DNA of 64,000 bases, taken from NCBI GenBank assembly GCA_963836425.1, contig CAWIJJ010000015.1, positions 62,001 to 126,000 of the forward strand, given 5' to 3'. The notes beneath the pieces are model-generated. The model did not search any database. It saw only the letters and a list, made by a program, of their open reading frames with translations, and had not been told where the DNA came from. Source of the stretch: CAWIJJ01 sp963836425. Its GTDB lineage: Bacteria > Acidobacteriota > Terriglobia > Bryobacterales > Bryobacteraceae. Position numbers and translations under genes: made by a program. Below, piece after piece: positions 8,396 to 16,420 of this stretch (its first letter is position 1; each line of letters starts with the position of its first letter).

Positions 8396-9434
8396 TTACT
8401 GACGCCTCACCGTTCGATACGCGATGGACACCAGGGCGGCACCGGACGGGGGCTGGACTGGAGGGTCCATTCCGGTCTCCCTCGCCGATCGGACCCACTG
8501 CAGCCAACGCTCATGGACCGCAGGGCGGACCACCGCAGCAGCAATCTCGAAGGCCTGCCCCGCATCTCCGGGCTCACCATACTTCACCTCCACGCTCCAC
8601 TCATCGCCGGACACCTGGACGGGACCTCCTCCCTGCGGCCACCAGCCTGAGATGTCTTTCCGGTGCACGAGCACCCAAAGGTGCGCATCCTCTGGCAGGG
8701 TTGCTGTACCACTCACTCCGCCGGATGCGCCCACGCAGTCCCCCGCGCCCGGAGCGACGATGTTGACTAAAGTCCGTTTCGAAAGCGCTGTAGCGCAAAG
8801 AGCCCGGAAGCAATTGGGCAAACCGTGATCGCCAACCGTAGCGCCACAGCGTCTGGCGGTTGTAGCCCTGCTGCTCCCACCCGTCGCCGAACGGGTCGAA
8901 TGTTGGGGCATCAGTGCGAGTGAACAGCGCCGTGGTGCGCACCACGGCGTCCAGACGGAACATGGCATCGCTACGCAGGAATTCGAACAGGTTGTGAATG
9001 CTTCGAATGTGAATGTCGTCGAGCACCAGCAGCGCGCCTGTATCGAGCTGTGGGTAGAAATAGTAGTACTCCAAGTCCGGGAACGGGTGGGCGTGCGGGC
9101 CGTCAATCAGGGCCAGTTGGAGCTTGGCGTCGAAATGGAACTTAGGCAGCGTCTGCTGCGACGGCCCCTCGACAAACGTCACGACCCCGGGGCGCAGCAG
9201 CGGCGAATTGCGCACCGTTGAGAGGCTCCCGCCGGCGTCAAGGGTAAACACAGTGTGGCTCTGGCTGAGGTGCGACAGCAGCAGCGTGGTAGCACCGCAG
9301 CCTGTCTCCGCGGAGTGGTGGATCGTGCGCTCGGCGGCGTGCGCCGCAATGGCGCGCAAAGCCGGGGCTGAGACGGTACCAGCTGCATGCAATACGGGCC
9401 GGACTTGAAGGATCTGCTCGAGAATTGTCGTCCA
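8396..9434 (-). pseudogene. Frame-disrupted methyltransferase-like protein with C-terminal domain
   Basis: Two reading frames carry parts of what looks like one protein. In one frame, from about 9434 to 8770, the translation reads TTILEQILQVRPVLHAAGTV, then IHHSAETGCGATTLLLSHLS (a glycine-rich SAM-binding loop), LALIDGPHAHPFPDLEYYYF and ALLVLDDIHIRSIHNLFEF, a class I methyltransferase pattern (Methyltransf_24-like). The nearest start in that frame is a TTG at 9392, which would cut off conserved-looking residues. In a second frame, about 8790-8396, a coherent domain follows (GGVSGTATLPEDAHLWVLVH, KDISGWWPQGGGPVQVSG). It has no start codon of its own, which argues for a frameshift near 8770-8790 rather than two genes. 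A second break is likely at the 5' end. The region follows ggt on the same strand. Confidence 0.5.
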
Positions 9435-9473
9435 TCAACAACCGCTTGGGGTGATGCACCCAATCAGTGTGGT

Positions 9474-11147
9474 TCACCGCCAATAAGGATGCGGTTCAGG
9501 AATGGCGGCGCCGTCTTTGCGCGGGTCCGAGGCGCCGGTATTCGTGCCGGTCGAGCTATCGTGAATTACCGCTTGGCCGCCTCCCATTTCGTTCGAAAAA
9601 TCACCCTGCACCTTGATCTGGTGGCCGCGCGCCGTGAGCGCATCCCGGACAGCCGCGGGCACACGGTTCTCGATCATCACATCGCACCCGGCGAAGGTCT
9701 TCTTGGTGAAGCGCGGGGCCTCCAGCGCCGCCTGGATGTTCATGCCGTGGTCCACGATGTTCGAAACGAACTGCGCATGCGCCTGCGCCTGATTGAGCCC
9801 GCCCATGATGCCGAACCCGATATGCACCGTACCCTTTTCCATGAAACCGGGAATGATCGTATGGAAGGGACGTTTGCGCGGCGCCAGCGCATTCGGATGG
9901 GCCGGATCGAAGTCGAACATGGCGCCCCGGTTATGCAGGGCGAAACCGTAATCGTCCACCGTCACTCCCGAGCCGAAGTGCTCGTACAGGCTCTGGATCA
10001 GCGAGACGATGTTTCCGTCCTTATCCACCACCGAAAGATATATCGTGTCGCCTCCGATAGCCGGCGGCGTGCCCGCCTCCACCTGGCAGCTTGCGCGGTT
10101 AGCGTCGATCAGTTTCGCGCGCTCCCGGGCGTAATCCATCGACAGCATCCCCGCCACTGGAACCTTGGCGAAGCGCATATCCGCGACGTAGCGCTCGAGA
10201 TCCGCATAAGCGACCTTTTTGGCTTCGATTTGCAGATGCAGTTCTTCCACTCCGCGCGAAGCATAAGTCGGCAGCGGGAACAGGGAAAAGAGGTTCAGCA
10301 TCTGGAGCGCGCCGATGCCCTGCCCGCTCGGCGGCAATTCGTAGACCTTCCAGCCGCGGTACTCCGTGGAAATCGGCTCCACCCATTCGGGCGCGAAATC
10401 GGCCAGGTCGGCCAAAGCCATCTTGCCGCCCAGCCGGTCGCTCGTCTTCAGGATGGCGCGCGCGATGGCGCCGCGGTAAAACGCCGATTCGCCTTCGGTC
10501 GCGATCGTCTGGTAAGCCGAGGCCATCTGCGGATTCCGGAACGTTTCGCCGGTAGCGGGTGCGGCGCCGCCCGGCAGAAAGGTCCGTTTCGAATTGTCGT
10601 TTTTCGAGAGCTTGCTCTCCTGCAACTTCCACGCCTCGGCGATGATCTCGGTCACGGCAAAGCCATGAGAGGCGTAGTAAATTGCGGGCTGAAACAGGTC
10701 TTTCCAGGGCAGCCGTCCGAAGCGCTTGTGCAGCGCCGCCCAGCCGTTGACGCACCCGGGGACGGTCACCGTCTGAATGCCGTCCTTGGGAATGGACGTG
10801 TTGCCGAGCGACTTGAGCGCGTCGATGGTCAGCGCCTTGGGCGCCCAGCCGCTCGAATTGATGCCTGTCAGCTTGCCGGTCTTCGCATCCCAGTAAATCG
10901 CGAAAAGGTCCCCGCCGATGCCGCAGCTCTGCGGTTCCACTACCCCGAGCACCGCGTTCGCCGCGATGGCGGCGTCCATCGCGGAACCGCCGCGGGCCAG
11001 CACCTGAGCTCCCGCCTGCGAGGCCAGCGTCTGGCTGGTGGCGACGATGCCCCTGTCCGACATGACCAGCGAGCGCGCCTGCGTCCGGTCCTGCGCCGCG
11101 GCGGGCAAAGCCGGCAGAAGAAATAGCACGAGGCAAAGATACCGCAT
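9474..11147 (-). CDS. ggt: Gamma-glutamyltransferase
   Basis: 557 residues from the ATG at 11147, chosen because a signal peptide follows at once (MRYLCLVLFLLPALPAAAQ). The frame is open 45 codons further upstream without any signal. MVATSQTLASQAG-like text with GGSAMDAAIAANAVLGVVEP and QSCGIGGDLFAIYWD matches the large subunit. GGDTIYLSVVDKDGNIVSL places a Thr where the autoprocessing nucleophile is expected (aligned to T-T-H-x-S-V-V-D). FHTIIPGFMEKG and GFGIMGGLNQAQAHAQFVSN are small-subunit motifs. The enzyme hydrolyses or transfers gamma-glutamyl groups, for example from glutathione, in the periplasm. It is divergent from the amidohydrolase at 11194, with 46 bp between the starts. Confidence 0.92.
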   Translation of the reverse strand: MRYLCLVLFLLPALPAAAQDRTQARSLVMSDRGIVATSQTLASQAGAQVLARGGSAMDAAIAANAVLGVVEPQSCGIGGDLFAIYWDAKTGKLTGINSSGWAPKALTIDALKSLGNTSIPKDGIQTVTVPGCVNGWAALHKRFGRLPWKDLFQPAIYYASHGFAVTEIIAEAWKLQESKLSKNDNSKRTFLPGGAAPATGETFRNPQMASAYQTIATEGESAFYRGAIARAILKTSDRLGGKMALADLADFAPEWVEPISTEYRGWKVYELPPSGQGIGALQMLNLFSLFPLPTYASRGVEELHLQIEAKKVAYADLERYVADMRFAKVPVAGMLSMDYARERAKLIDANRASCQVEAGTPPAIGGDTIYLSVVDKDGNIVSLIQSLYEHFGSGVTVDDYGFALHNRGAMFDFDPAHPNALAPRKRPFHTIIPGFMEKGTVHIGFGIMGGLNQAQAHAQFVSNIVDHGMNIQAALEAPRFTKKTFAGCDVMIENRVPAAVRDALTARGHQIKVQGDFSNEMGGGQAVIHDSSTGTNTGASDPRKDGAAIPEPHPYWR

Positions 11148-11193
11148 GAATCCGCATGATATCAGCTGCCGCATTGATAAAATCAGGGTCACC

Positions 11194-12478
11194 ATGTTTC
11201 GGGGATTCCTGATCGCCGGGTTGTCGATGATCTCGCTCGGTTGCGCGCCTCGCCCGCAGACGCCCTCCGTCGACCCAGCCATCGATGCCGAGATTCAGCG
11301 CATCAAGGCCATCGACAACCATGCCCACCCGGTCCGCGTCACCGGCCCCGCCGAAGCGCCGGATATGGACTTCGACGCCCTCCCCGTGGATCACCTCGAG
11401 CCGCAATCGGATCCCGTCGAGGTGCGGCCCGGATCCACCCGCTTGCGCGAAGCCACCCGCACGCTGTTCGGCGCCATGCCCAAACAGCGCCGCATCGAGT
11501 CGAGCGGGGCCGCGTACCCTGCCTGGGTGCTGGACCAGATGGGCGTGGACGTGATGCTCGCCAACCGCGTGGAGATGGGCGCGAGCCTCCCGCCCGAGCG
11601 CTTTCGCTGGGTGGCCTACGCCGACGCGCTCATGTATCCGGCGTCCACCGCCGGGCTGGCGGAACGTAACTCAGACCGCAAGGCGTTCTTCGCGCTCGAA
11701 GACAAGCTGCTTGCCCGCTACCTGAAGGCCGCCGGCCTGTCCGCCCCGCCTGACACCCTGGACGCATACCTGAGCAAGGTGGTGACCCCGACGCTCGAGC
11801 GCCACAAGCGCGGCGGCGCGCTCGCCGAAAAATTCGAAGCCGCTTACCTCCGTTCTCTCGCGTTCGATCGATGTGGACCGTGCCACCGCTGTCCGGCTGT
11901 ACGCCGAACTCGCCGGCAATAAAGCTCCCCTCCAGGCCGCTTACAAGCCGCTTCAGGATTTTTTATTTCGCTACATCGCCGCCGAGTGCGGGCGGCTGGG
12001 CATGGCGGTCCACCTGCACACCCAGGCCGGCGCGGGCAGCTACTTCGACGTGGCCGGCGCCAACCCGCTCGCGCTCGAACCCGTGTTGGACGACCCGGCG
12101 CTCCGCGGAACCAATTTCGTCATGGTGCACGGCGGCTGGCCCTTCACGCGCGAAATCACGGCCCTGCTGACGAAGCCGAATGCCTACCTCGATTTTTCCG
12201 GGCAGTCGCTGGTATTGAGCGCCGGAACCCTGGCCGGAATCCTGCGCCAGTGGCTCGAGTATGTGCCGGAGAAAGTCCTGTTTGCCACCGACGCGTACCC
12301 GTACAGCAGCGAACTCGGCTGGGAGGAATCCGGCTGGATGGCGGCGCGCACCGGCCGTCAGGCGCTGGCGCTGGCGTTGACTGCGATGCTTCGCGACGGC
12401 GAAATTTCAAGCGAACAGGCGATCGGCCTGGCCCGCATGGTCATGAGGGACAACGCGCGCCACCTGTACGGATTGTAG
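11194..12478 (+). pseudogene. Amidohydrolase (TIM-barrel, lipoprotein signal) broken by a frameshift
   Basis: From ATG 11194 the frame encodes a lipoprotein-type signal (FLIAGLSMISLGC, lipobox before Cys) and AIDNHAHPVRV, the H-x-H metal motif of amidohydrolases. This frame loses similarity at about 11868. From about 11869 another frame continues with DRATAVRLYAELAGNKAPLQ, GMAVHLHTQAGAG (metal His), VMVHGGWPF (second His) and KVLFATDAYPYSS (catalytic Asp), and ends at 12478. At the break the sequence CGATCGAT (11865-11872) is a tandem copy of CGAT. Removing one copy restores a continuous frame reading SLAFDVDRATAV. The product would be a metal-dependent hydrolase of the COG2159 type; substrate unknown. 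Whether the 4-bp duplication is real or an assembly error cannot be told from this sequence. Confidence 0.72.
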
Positions 12479-12559
12479 AAAACGGCATCCCGGTACTGGG
12501 CGATTCAGCGGTACCCCGGGACCTTGTTCTACGCGCCCGCGCTGTCTTGTAATCGAAGC

Positions 12560-13135
12560 GTGACCCTGCTGCTTGCCTTCCTCCTCCCGCTGTCCGCAAC
12601 CGGAGTTCCAGCCGCGCCGCGTTCCGCCGTTCCAGGCCCGGCGCCCGTCCGCACCGTCAGCGCCTGCCGCATCCTCACGCGCGCCGAGATCGGGCTGGCT
12701 CTCGGCCGGCGCATGTCGGAAGGCGAAGAAGAAACCGATGGTCCCGAATCCACCTGCGACTACGCCTCCGGCGAGGCGCGTGTGTCGATCGTGGTTCAGC
12801 GGCTCGAACAAAAGCTCGACCTGCGCGCCGAAATCGCCAGCCTCCTCGCCGCCATTCCCGAAGGCAAGCTCAGGCAGGGTCCGGAGATGGGCGGCGCCGC
12901 ACTCTTTCTCGATATCGGCACTGCCGGTACCCAACTCCATCTGGTCGATGGCAGCCGCTATTTGATGATTTCGATTCTGGGCTTCGGCGACCCCTCGCGC
13001 GTCTCGCAAGCCGCCGAAACCCTGGCCCGCATGGCGCTCGCGCGCCTGTCGAGCAGATTGGGTTCATCCGCGGCCAATCCATCATTACCTGAGAGCCCTT
13101 GGTACAAGCCGCCTTTTCATGGAATGGGCCGCTGA
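12560..13135 (+). CDS. Small exported protein, C-terminus derived from the adjacent repeat
   Basis: 191 residues from the GTG at 12560, which begins a signal peptide (MTLLLAFLLPLSATGVPAA); a TTG 12 codons upstream is less likely. The mature part has two Cys (VSACRILTRAEIGLALGRR and ESTCDYASGEARVSIVV), a layout like that of DUF3558-type secreted proteins, but I would not assign a family. The natural protein probably ends near ARMALARLSSRLG. The last 23 residues, starting SSAANPSLPESPWYK, are translated from the first unit of the 130-bp repeat array, so the original stop has been lost or displaced by repeat insertion. Confidence 0.6.
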   Translation: MTLLLAFLLPLSATGVPAAPRSAVPGPAPVRTVSACRILTRAEIGLALGRRMSEGEEETDGPESTCDYASGEARVSIVVQRLEQKLDLRAEIASLLAAIPEGKLRQGPEMGGAALFLDIGTAGTQLHLVDGSRYLMISILGFGDPSRVSQAAETLARMALARLSSRLGSSAANPSLPESPWYKPPFHGMGR

Positions 13136-13679
13136 TGAACACCGATGAACACGGATAAATCTTGGTTTCATCCGGAATCTGTGTTCATCCGTGTTCATCC
13201 GCGGCCAATCATCATTACCTGAGAGCTCTTGGTACAAGCCGCCTTTTCTTGGAATGGGCCGCTGATGAACACCGATGAACACGGATAAATCTTGGTTTCA
13301 TCCGGAATCTGTGTTCATCCGTGTTCATCCGCGGCCAACTCACATTACCTGAGAGCTCTTGGTACAGGCCGCCTTTTCATGGAATGGGCCGCTGATGAAC
13401 ACCGATGAACACGGATAAATCTTGGTTTCATCCGGAATCTGTGTTCATCCGTGTTCATCCGCGGCCAATCATCATTACCTGAGAGCTCTTGGTACAAGCC
13501 GCCTTTTCTTGGAATGGGCCGCTGATGAACACCGATGAACACGGATAAATCTTGGTTTCATCCGGAATCTGTGTTCATCCGTGTTCATCCGCGGCCAATC
13601 ATCATCACCTGAGAGTTCCAGGTATAAAACTCCCCTTTATTGAAATACGCCCCCGATGAATACCGAACAACACGGATAC
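13062..13679. repeat. Array of 130-bp hairpin repeats (four units plus a truncated first and degenerate last copy)
   Basis: The block GGAATGGGCCGCTGATGAAC recurs at 13121, 13251, 13381 and 13511, a strict 130-bp period. Each unit carries a 30-bp inverted repeat: in unit 1 the arms are 13127-13156 and 13177-13206 with a 20-nt loop and three mismatches. The arms are built from repeats of the form GATGAACAC(C/G)GATGAACAC. A truncated right arm at 13062-13078 precedes unit 1. After the last right arm (13596) a diverged fifth unit supplies the leader and first codons of the GxxExxY gene. Units 1 and 3 share CCTTTTCAT while units 2 and 4 share CCTTTTCTT at the same place. It is not a CRISPR array: there are no unique spacers. 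The 65-residue open frames on the minus strand are by-products of the repeat. Confidence 0.93.
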
Positions 13680-14054
13680 TTCGACACCTTGACCGAGCGG
13701 GTGCTTGGAGCTGTTTTTGAGGTGTCCAACACGCTGGGTGCGGGATTCCTGGAGAAGGTCTACCAGCGTGCTCTGCTCCACGAACTCCGCCTTCGGGGCA
13801 TCCGGGCTGCTGCCGAAGTTTCATTTCCCGTAACTTACAAGGGCCATGCCATGGGAGAGTACTTTGCCGATCTTCTCGTCGAAGATGTGCTGGTCATAGA
13901 ATTGAAATGCGTCGAGCGTCTTTCCAACGAACACACCGCGCAGTGTCTCAACTATCTGCGAGCCTCGGGCCGGACTCTCTGTCTCCTCGTCAATTTCCAG
14001 AAACCCACCATCGAGTGGAAGCGAATCGTCTACGGATTTCAGAGTGTCGGATAG
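13656..14054 (+). CDS. GxxExxY family protein
   Basis: 132 residues. GFLEKVYQRALLHELRLRG contains the naming motif G-x-x-E-x-x-Y. YFADLLVEDVLVIELKCVE has an Asp followed by E-x-K, the arrangement of PD-(D/E)xK nuclease-like cores. The C-terminus (CLLVNFQKPTIEWKRIVYGF) is also typical. Function of the family is unknown. The start ATG at 13656 and the 58 bases before it are homologous to the repeat array upstream: each array unit has ATGAACACCGATGAACACGG at the matching place, where this gene has ATGAATACCGAACAACACGG, but the units then run into TAA. Members of this family are often found beside such repeats (from memory). Confidence 0.88.
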   Translation: MNTEQHGYFDTLTERVLGAVFEVSNTLGAGFLEKVYQRALLHELRLRGIRAAAEVSFPVTYKGHAMGEYFADLLVEDVLVIELKCVERLSNEHTAQCLNYLRASGRTLCLLVNFQKPTIEWKRIVYGFQSVG

Positions 14055-14101
14055 CCTCACCCCGATAGCGCGAATGAACAGCACCCCGGCCCTCCCCTGC
14101 A

Positions 14102-14110
14102 TGGTATTCT
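14102..14110 (+). promoter_or_regulatory. Possible extended -10 promoter of the lysine operon
   Basis: TGGTATTCT fits an extended -10 (TGnTATnnT). Transcription would begin near 14117, just before the riboswitch. No convincing -35 box is visible. Confidence 0.3.
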
Positions 14111-14118
14111 GAAGAATT

Positions 14119-14282
14119 CACGGTAGAGGTGCGGGGGCCATGAGTAGCCGGGCCGGAGTTCCGAGGTGCTTCGGAGGCTCGGTCGAAAGGGGCCGTAAAG
14201 CAGTTCCCGCCGAAGCCGGCGACGGAAAGTATCATTCCTCCCGGTTGGCGAGTCAGGCTAACACCTGCTCACTGTCACCTGC
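14119..14282 (+). promoter_or_regulatory. Lysine riboswitch (L box)
   Basis: The conserved elements occur in the right order. AGAGGTGCG is at 14125-14133. ATGAGTA and, later, TCGAAAG form the loop E-like internal loop. GCGGG near 14131 can pair with CCCGC just before CCGAAGCC (P2). CCGAG/CTCGG forms an upper hairpin. CAGGCTAACACCTG makes P5, and CACTGTCA closes the core. Spacing resembles the Bacillus lysC L box. P1 is weak or short. The element sits about 90 bp before the first gene of a complete run of lysine/DAP genes, which is the expected target, so binding of lysine should switch the operon off. A covariance-model search (Rfam lysine family) would settle it. Confidence 0.85.
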
Positions 14283-14339
14283 TTCTCTCGCAGGTGGAGC
14301 GCTATCGGGATGGACGCACGCCCGCACCAAGGCGTGTCC
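14276..14339 (+). promoter_or_regulatory. Expression platform hairpins of the lysine riboswitch
   Basis: Two stems lie between aptamer and start codon. The first, CACCTGC/GCAGGTG (14276-14282 with 14290-14296), uses bases directly 3' of the aptamer core, so it would compete with P1. An alternative CACCTGC at 14262-14268, inside P5, could also pair with 14290-14296. The second stem (14312-14339) pairs GGAC and ACGCC with GGCGTGTCC around a 2-nt bulge and is followed by TTCTCCCCC, only a poor U tract. Whether control is by termination or by translation cannot be decided here. Confidence 0.5.
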
Positions 14340-14372
14340 TTCTCCCCCGCGCTTCTACCTTCCGGCACGGGT

Positions 14373-15392
14373 ATGAATGTTTTTGAACTCACGCGCGCGC
14401 TGATCGATATCGAATCGGTCACCAACAACGAGGAGCGGATCGGCCGCTTTCTGGCGGACTACCTCGCGCCGCTCGCCGCCCGTTACGGCGGCACGGTGGA
14501 GCAGTGGGAAGTGGAGCCGCGCCGCTCGAACGTGTTCGCCCAGTGGGGTTCGCCCCTGTGCGTAACCCTCTCCACCCACATTGACACCGTCCCGCCGTTT
14601 TTTGCCTCGCGGGAGGACGACGAATTCATCTGGGGACGCGGAGCCTGCGATACCAAGGGCATCATCGCTTCCATGATCAAGGCCATGGAGGAGTTGCTCG
14701 AATCGGGAGCGCGCGGTCTCGCCCTTCTCTTCGTCGTGGGCGAGGAGCGCAACAGCGCCGGGGCCTACTATGCGGCGGCGCATGGCCGCGGATCGAAATA
14801 CATCATCAACGGCGAGCCGACCGGGAATAAGCTGGCCCTCGGTTCGAAAGGCGCGCTGCGGTACGAGGTGGCGGCTACCGGAAAAATGGCGCACTCCGCC
14901 TATCCGGAACTCGGCGATTCGGCCATTCACAAGCTCATCGATGCGCTGTCGGAAATCCGCCGCATCCCTCTTCCCGTGGACCCGCTGCTTGGCCCGAGCA
15001 CGCTGAACATTGGCACGCTGTCCGGCGGGCGCGCGCCCAATGTCATCGCCGACGAAGCGCGCGCCGACATCATGATCCGGCTGGTGGGCGATTCGGCCGA
15101 AACCAAAGCCGCGCTCCATCGCGCCGTCGAAGGCCGCGCCGAACTGCGCGAGGTGATCGAAATTCCCGCCCTGCGCCTGAACGCGGTCGACGGCTTCGAA
15201 ACCACCGTGGTGGCTTACACCACCGATATCCCCGCGTTCGGCGGAAAATGGGGCGAACCTTTTCTTCTCGGGCCCGGCACCATCCACGTGGCTCACACCC
15301 TCGAAGAACGCGTCCCCAAGCAGCAGTTGCAGGAAGCAGTAGAACTTTACAAGCGAGTGGTACAAGACCTATGCAAACGCGAATCGAAGTAG
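14373..15392 (+). CDS. dapE: M20 family metallopeptidase, probable succinyl-diaminopimelate desuccinylase
   Basis: 339 residues from the ATG at 14373; the frame is open 21 codons further up. Two-metal ligands of M20 are visible: STHIDTVPP (His, Asp), WGRGACDTKG (bridging Asp), LFVVGEERNSAG (general base Glu and ligand Glu), IINGEPTGN (Glu) and TIHVAHTLEE (His). GKMAHSAYPELG is in the lid domain. The family also contains ArgE and LysK enzymes. The DapE reading is preferred because dapD, which makes the succinylated precursor, is in the same operon and the leader carries a lysine riboswitch. It overlaps asd by 22 bp. Confidence 0.78.
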   Translation: MNVFELTRALIDIESVTNNEERIGRFLADYLAPLAARYGGTVEQWEVEPRRSNVFAQWGSPLCVTLSTHIDTVPPFFASREDDEFIWGRGACDTKGIIASMIKAMEELLESGARGLALLFVVGEERNSAGAYYAAAHGRGSKYIINGEPTGNKLALGSKGALRYEVAATGKMAHSAYPELGDSAIHKLIDALSEIRRIPLPVDPLLGPSTLNIGTLSGGRAPNVIADEARADIMIRLVGDSAETKAALHRAVEGRAELREVIEIPALRLNAVDGFETTVVAYTTDIPAFGGKWGEPFLLGPGTIHVAHTLEERVPKQQLQEAVELYKRVVQDLCKRESK

Positions 15393-16420
15393 GCATCCTC
15401 GGCGCCACCGGCATGGTGGGACAGCATTTCATCAAGTTCTTGCAGGGCCACCCCTGGTTCGACCTGAAGTGGCTCGGCGCGAGCGACCGCTCCGCGGGCA
15501 AGAAGTACAAGGACGCCATGACCTGGCACCTTGCCGGCGGCATCCCGGACTCGGTCGCCGACCTGGTCGTCGAAGACTCCAAGCCCGGCAACGCCCCGCG
15601 CCTGCTGTTCTCCGCCATGGATGCATCCGTGGCCACCGACATCGAGCGCGCCTTCGCACAGGCCGGCCACGTCGTGGTTTCCAATTCCAAGAATCACCGC
15701 ATGGAGCGGGATGTGCCCCTGCTGGTGCCGGAGGTTAATCCCGAGCATCTGCGGCTGATCCCCGGGCAGCAGCGCCTGCGCGGCTGGAAGGGACAGATCG
15801 TGACCAATCCGAACTGTTCCACCGTGGGCCTCACCATGGGGCTAGGGCCGCTCAAGCAGTTCGGCATCACGCGCGTCATCGTCACCACGATGCAGGCTAT
15901 CTCGGGCGCCGGCTATCCCGGTGTCGCCTCCATGGACATCACCGGCAACGTGATCCCCTTCATCGGCGGCGAGGAAGAGAAGATGCAGGTGGAGACGCAG
16001 AAGATCCTGGGCGAATTCCGCGGCGACCACATCGAACCCCTGGCCGCCAAAGTGAGCGCGCATTGCAACCGCGTGGCCGTGGTGGACGGGCACACGGAAA
16101 CCGTGTCAATCGAGTTTTCCGCCAAACCCGCCGAGGCCGATGTGCTGGCCGCGCTGACCAGTTTCAGCGGCCTTCCGCAGGAGCGCGGCCTGCCCAGCGC
16201 GCCGCCCCATCCCGTCGTCTATCTCAACGAGGCCAACCGGCCGCAGCCGCGCAAAGACGCCGACCGGGGCCGCGGCATGACCGCCTGCGTGGGACGCCTT
16301 CGCCCCTGCCCGGTGCTCCATTTCAAATTCGTCGTGCTCAGCCACAATACCGTGCGCGGAGCCGCCGGCGCGGCCGTGCTCAATGCCGAACTGATGCACT
16401 CGGAAGGGATGCTCGACTGA
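15371..16420 (+). CDS. asd: Aspartate-semialdehyde dehydrogenase
   Basis: 349 residues starting at ATG 15371. VGILGATGMVGQHFIKFL is the Rossmann nucleotide-binding loop, and VTNPNCSTVGLTMG contains the catalytic Cys. MQAISGAGYPGV and CNRVAVVDGHTETVSIEF fit the substrate-binding region, and FKFVVLSHNTVRGAAGAAV the C-terminal signature. Length and these motifs match the archaeal/fungal type of Asd rather than the proteobacterial one. It reduces aspartyl phosphate to the semialdehyde, the branch point to lysine and to homoserine (hom at 762-1718). It overlaps dapE-like and lysC (TGATG), so translation is coupled. Confidence 0.93.
   Translation: MQTRIEVGILGATGMVGQHFIKFLQGHPWFDLKWLGASDRSAGKKYKDAMTWHLAGGIPDSVADLVVEDSKPGNAPRLLFSAMDASVATDIERAFAQAGHVVVSNSKNHRMERDVPLLVPEVNPEHLRLIPGQQRLRGWKGQIVTNPNCSTVGLTMGLGPLKQFGITRVIVTTMQAISGAGYPGVASMDITGNVIPFIGGEEEKMQVETQKILGEFRGDHIEPLAAKVSAHCNRVAVVDGHTETVSIEFSAKPAEADVLAALTSFSGLPQERGLPSAPPHPVVYLNEANRPQPRKDADRGRGMTACVGRLRPCPVLHFKFVVLSHNTVRGAAGAAVLNAELMHSEGMLD

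Noticed and set aside
13085..13542. Two 65-codon minus-strand open frames and a CRISPR-like look in the repeat array
   Set aside because: The frames are made only of repeat sequence, are identical between units, and have no ribosome-binding site. There are no unique spacers between short repeats, so it is not CRISPR.
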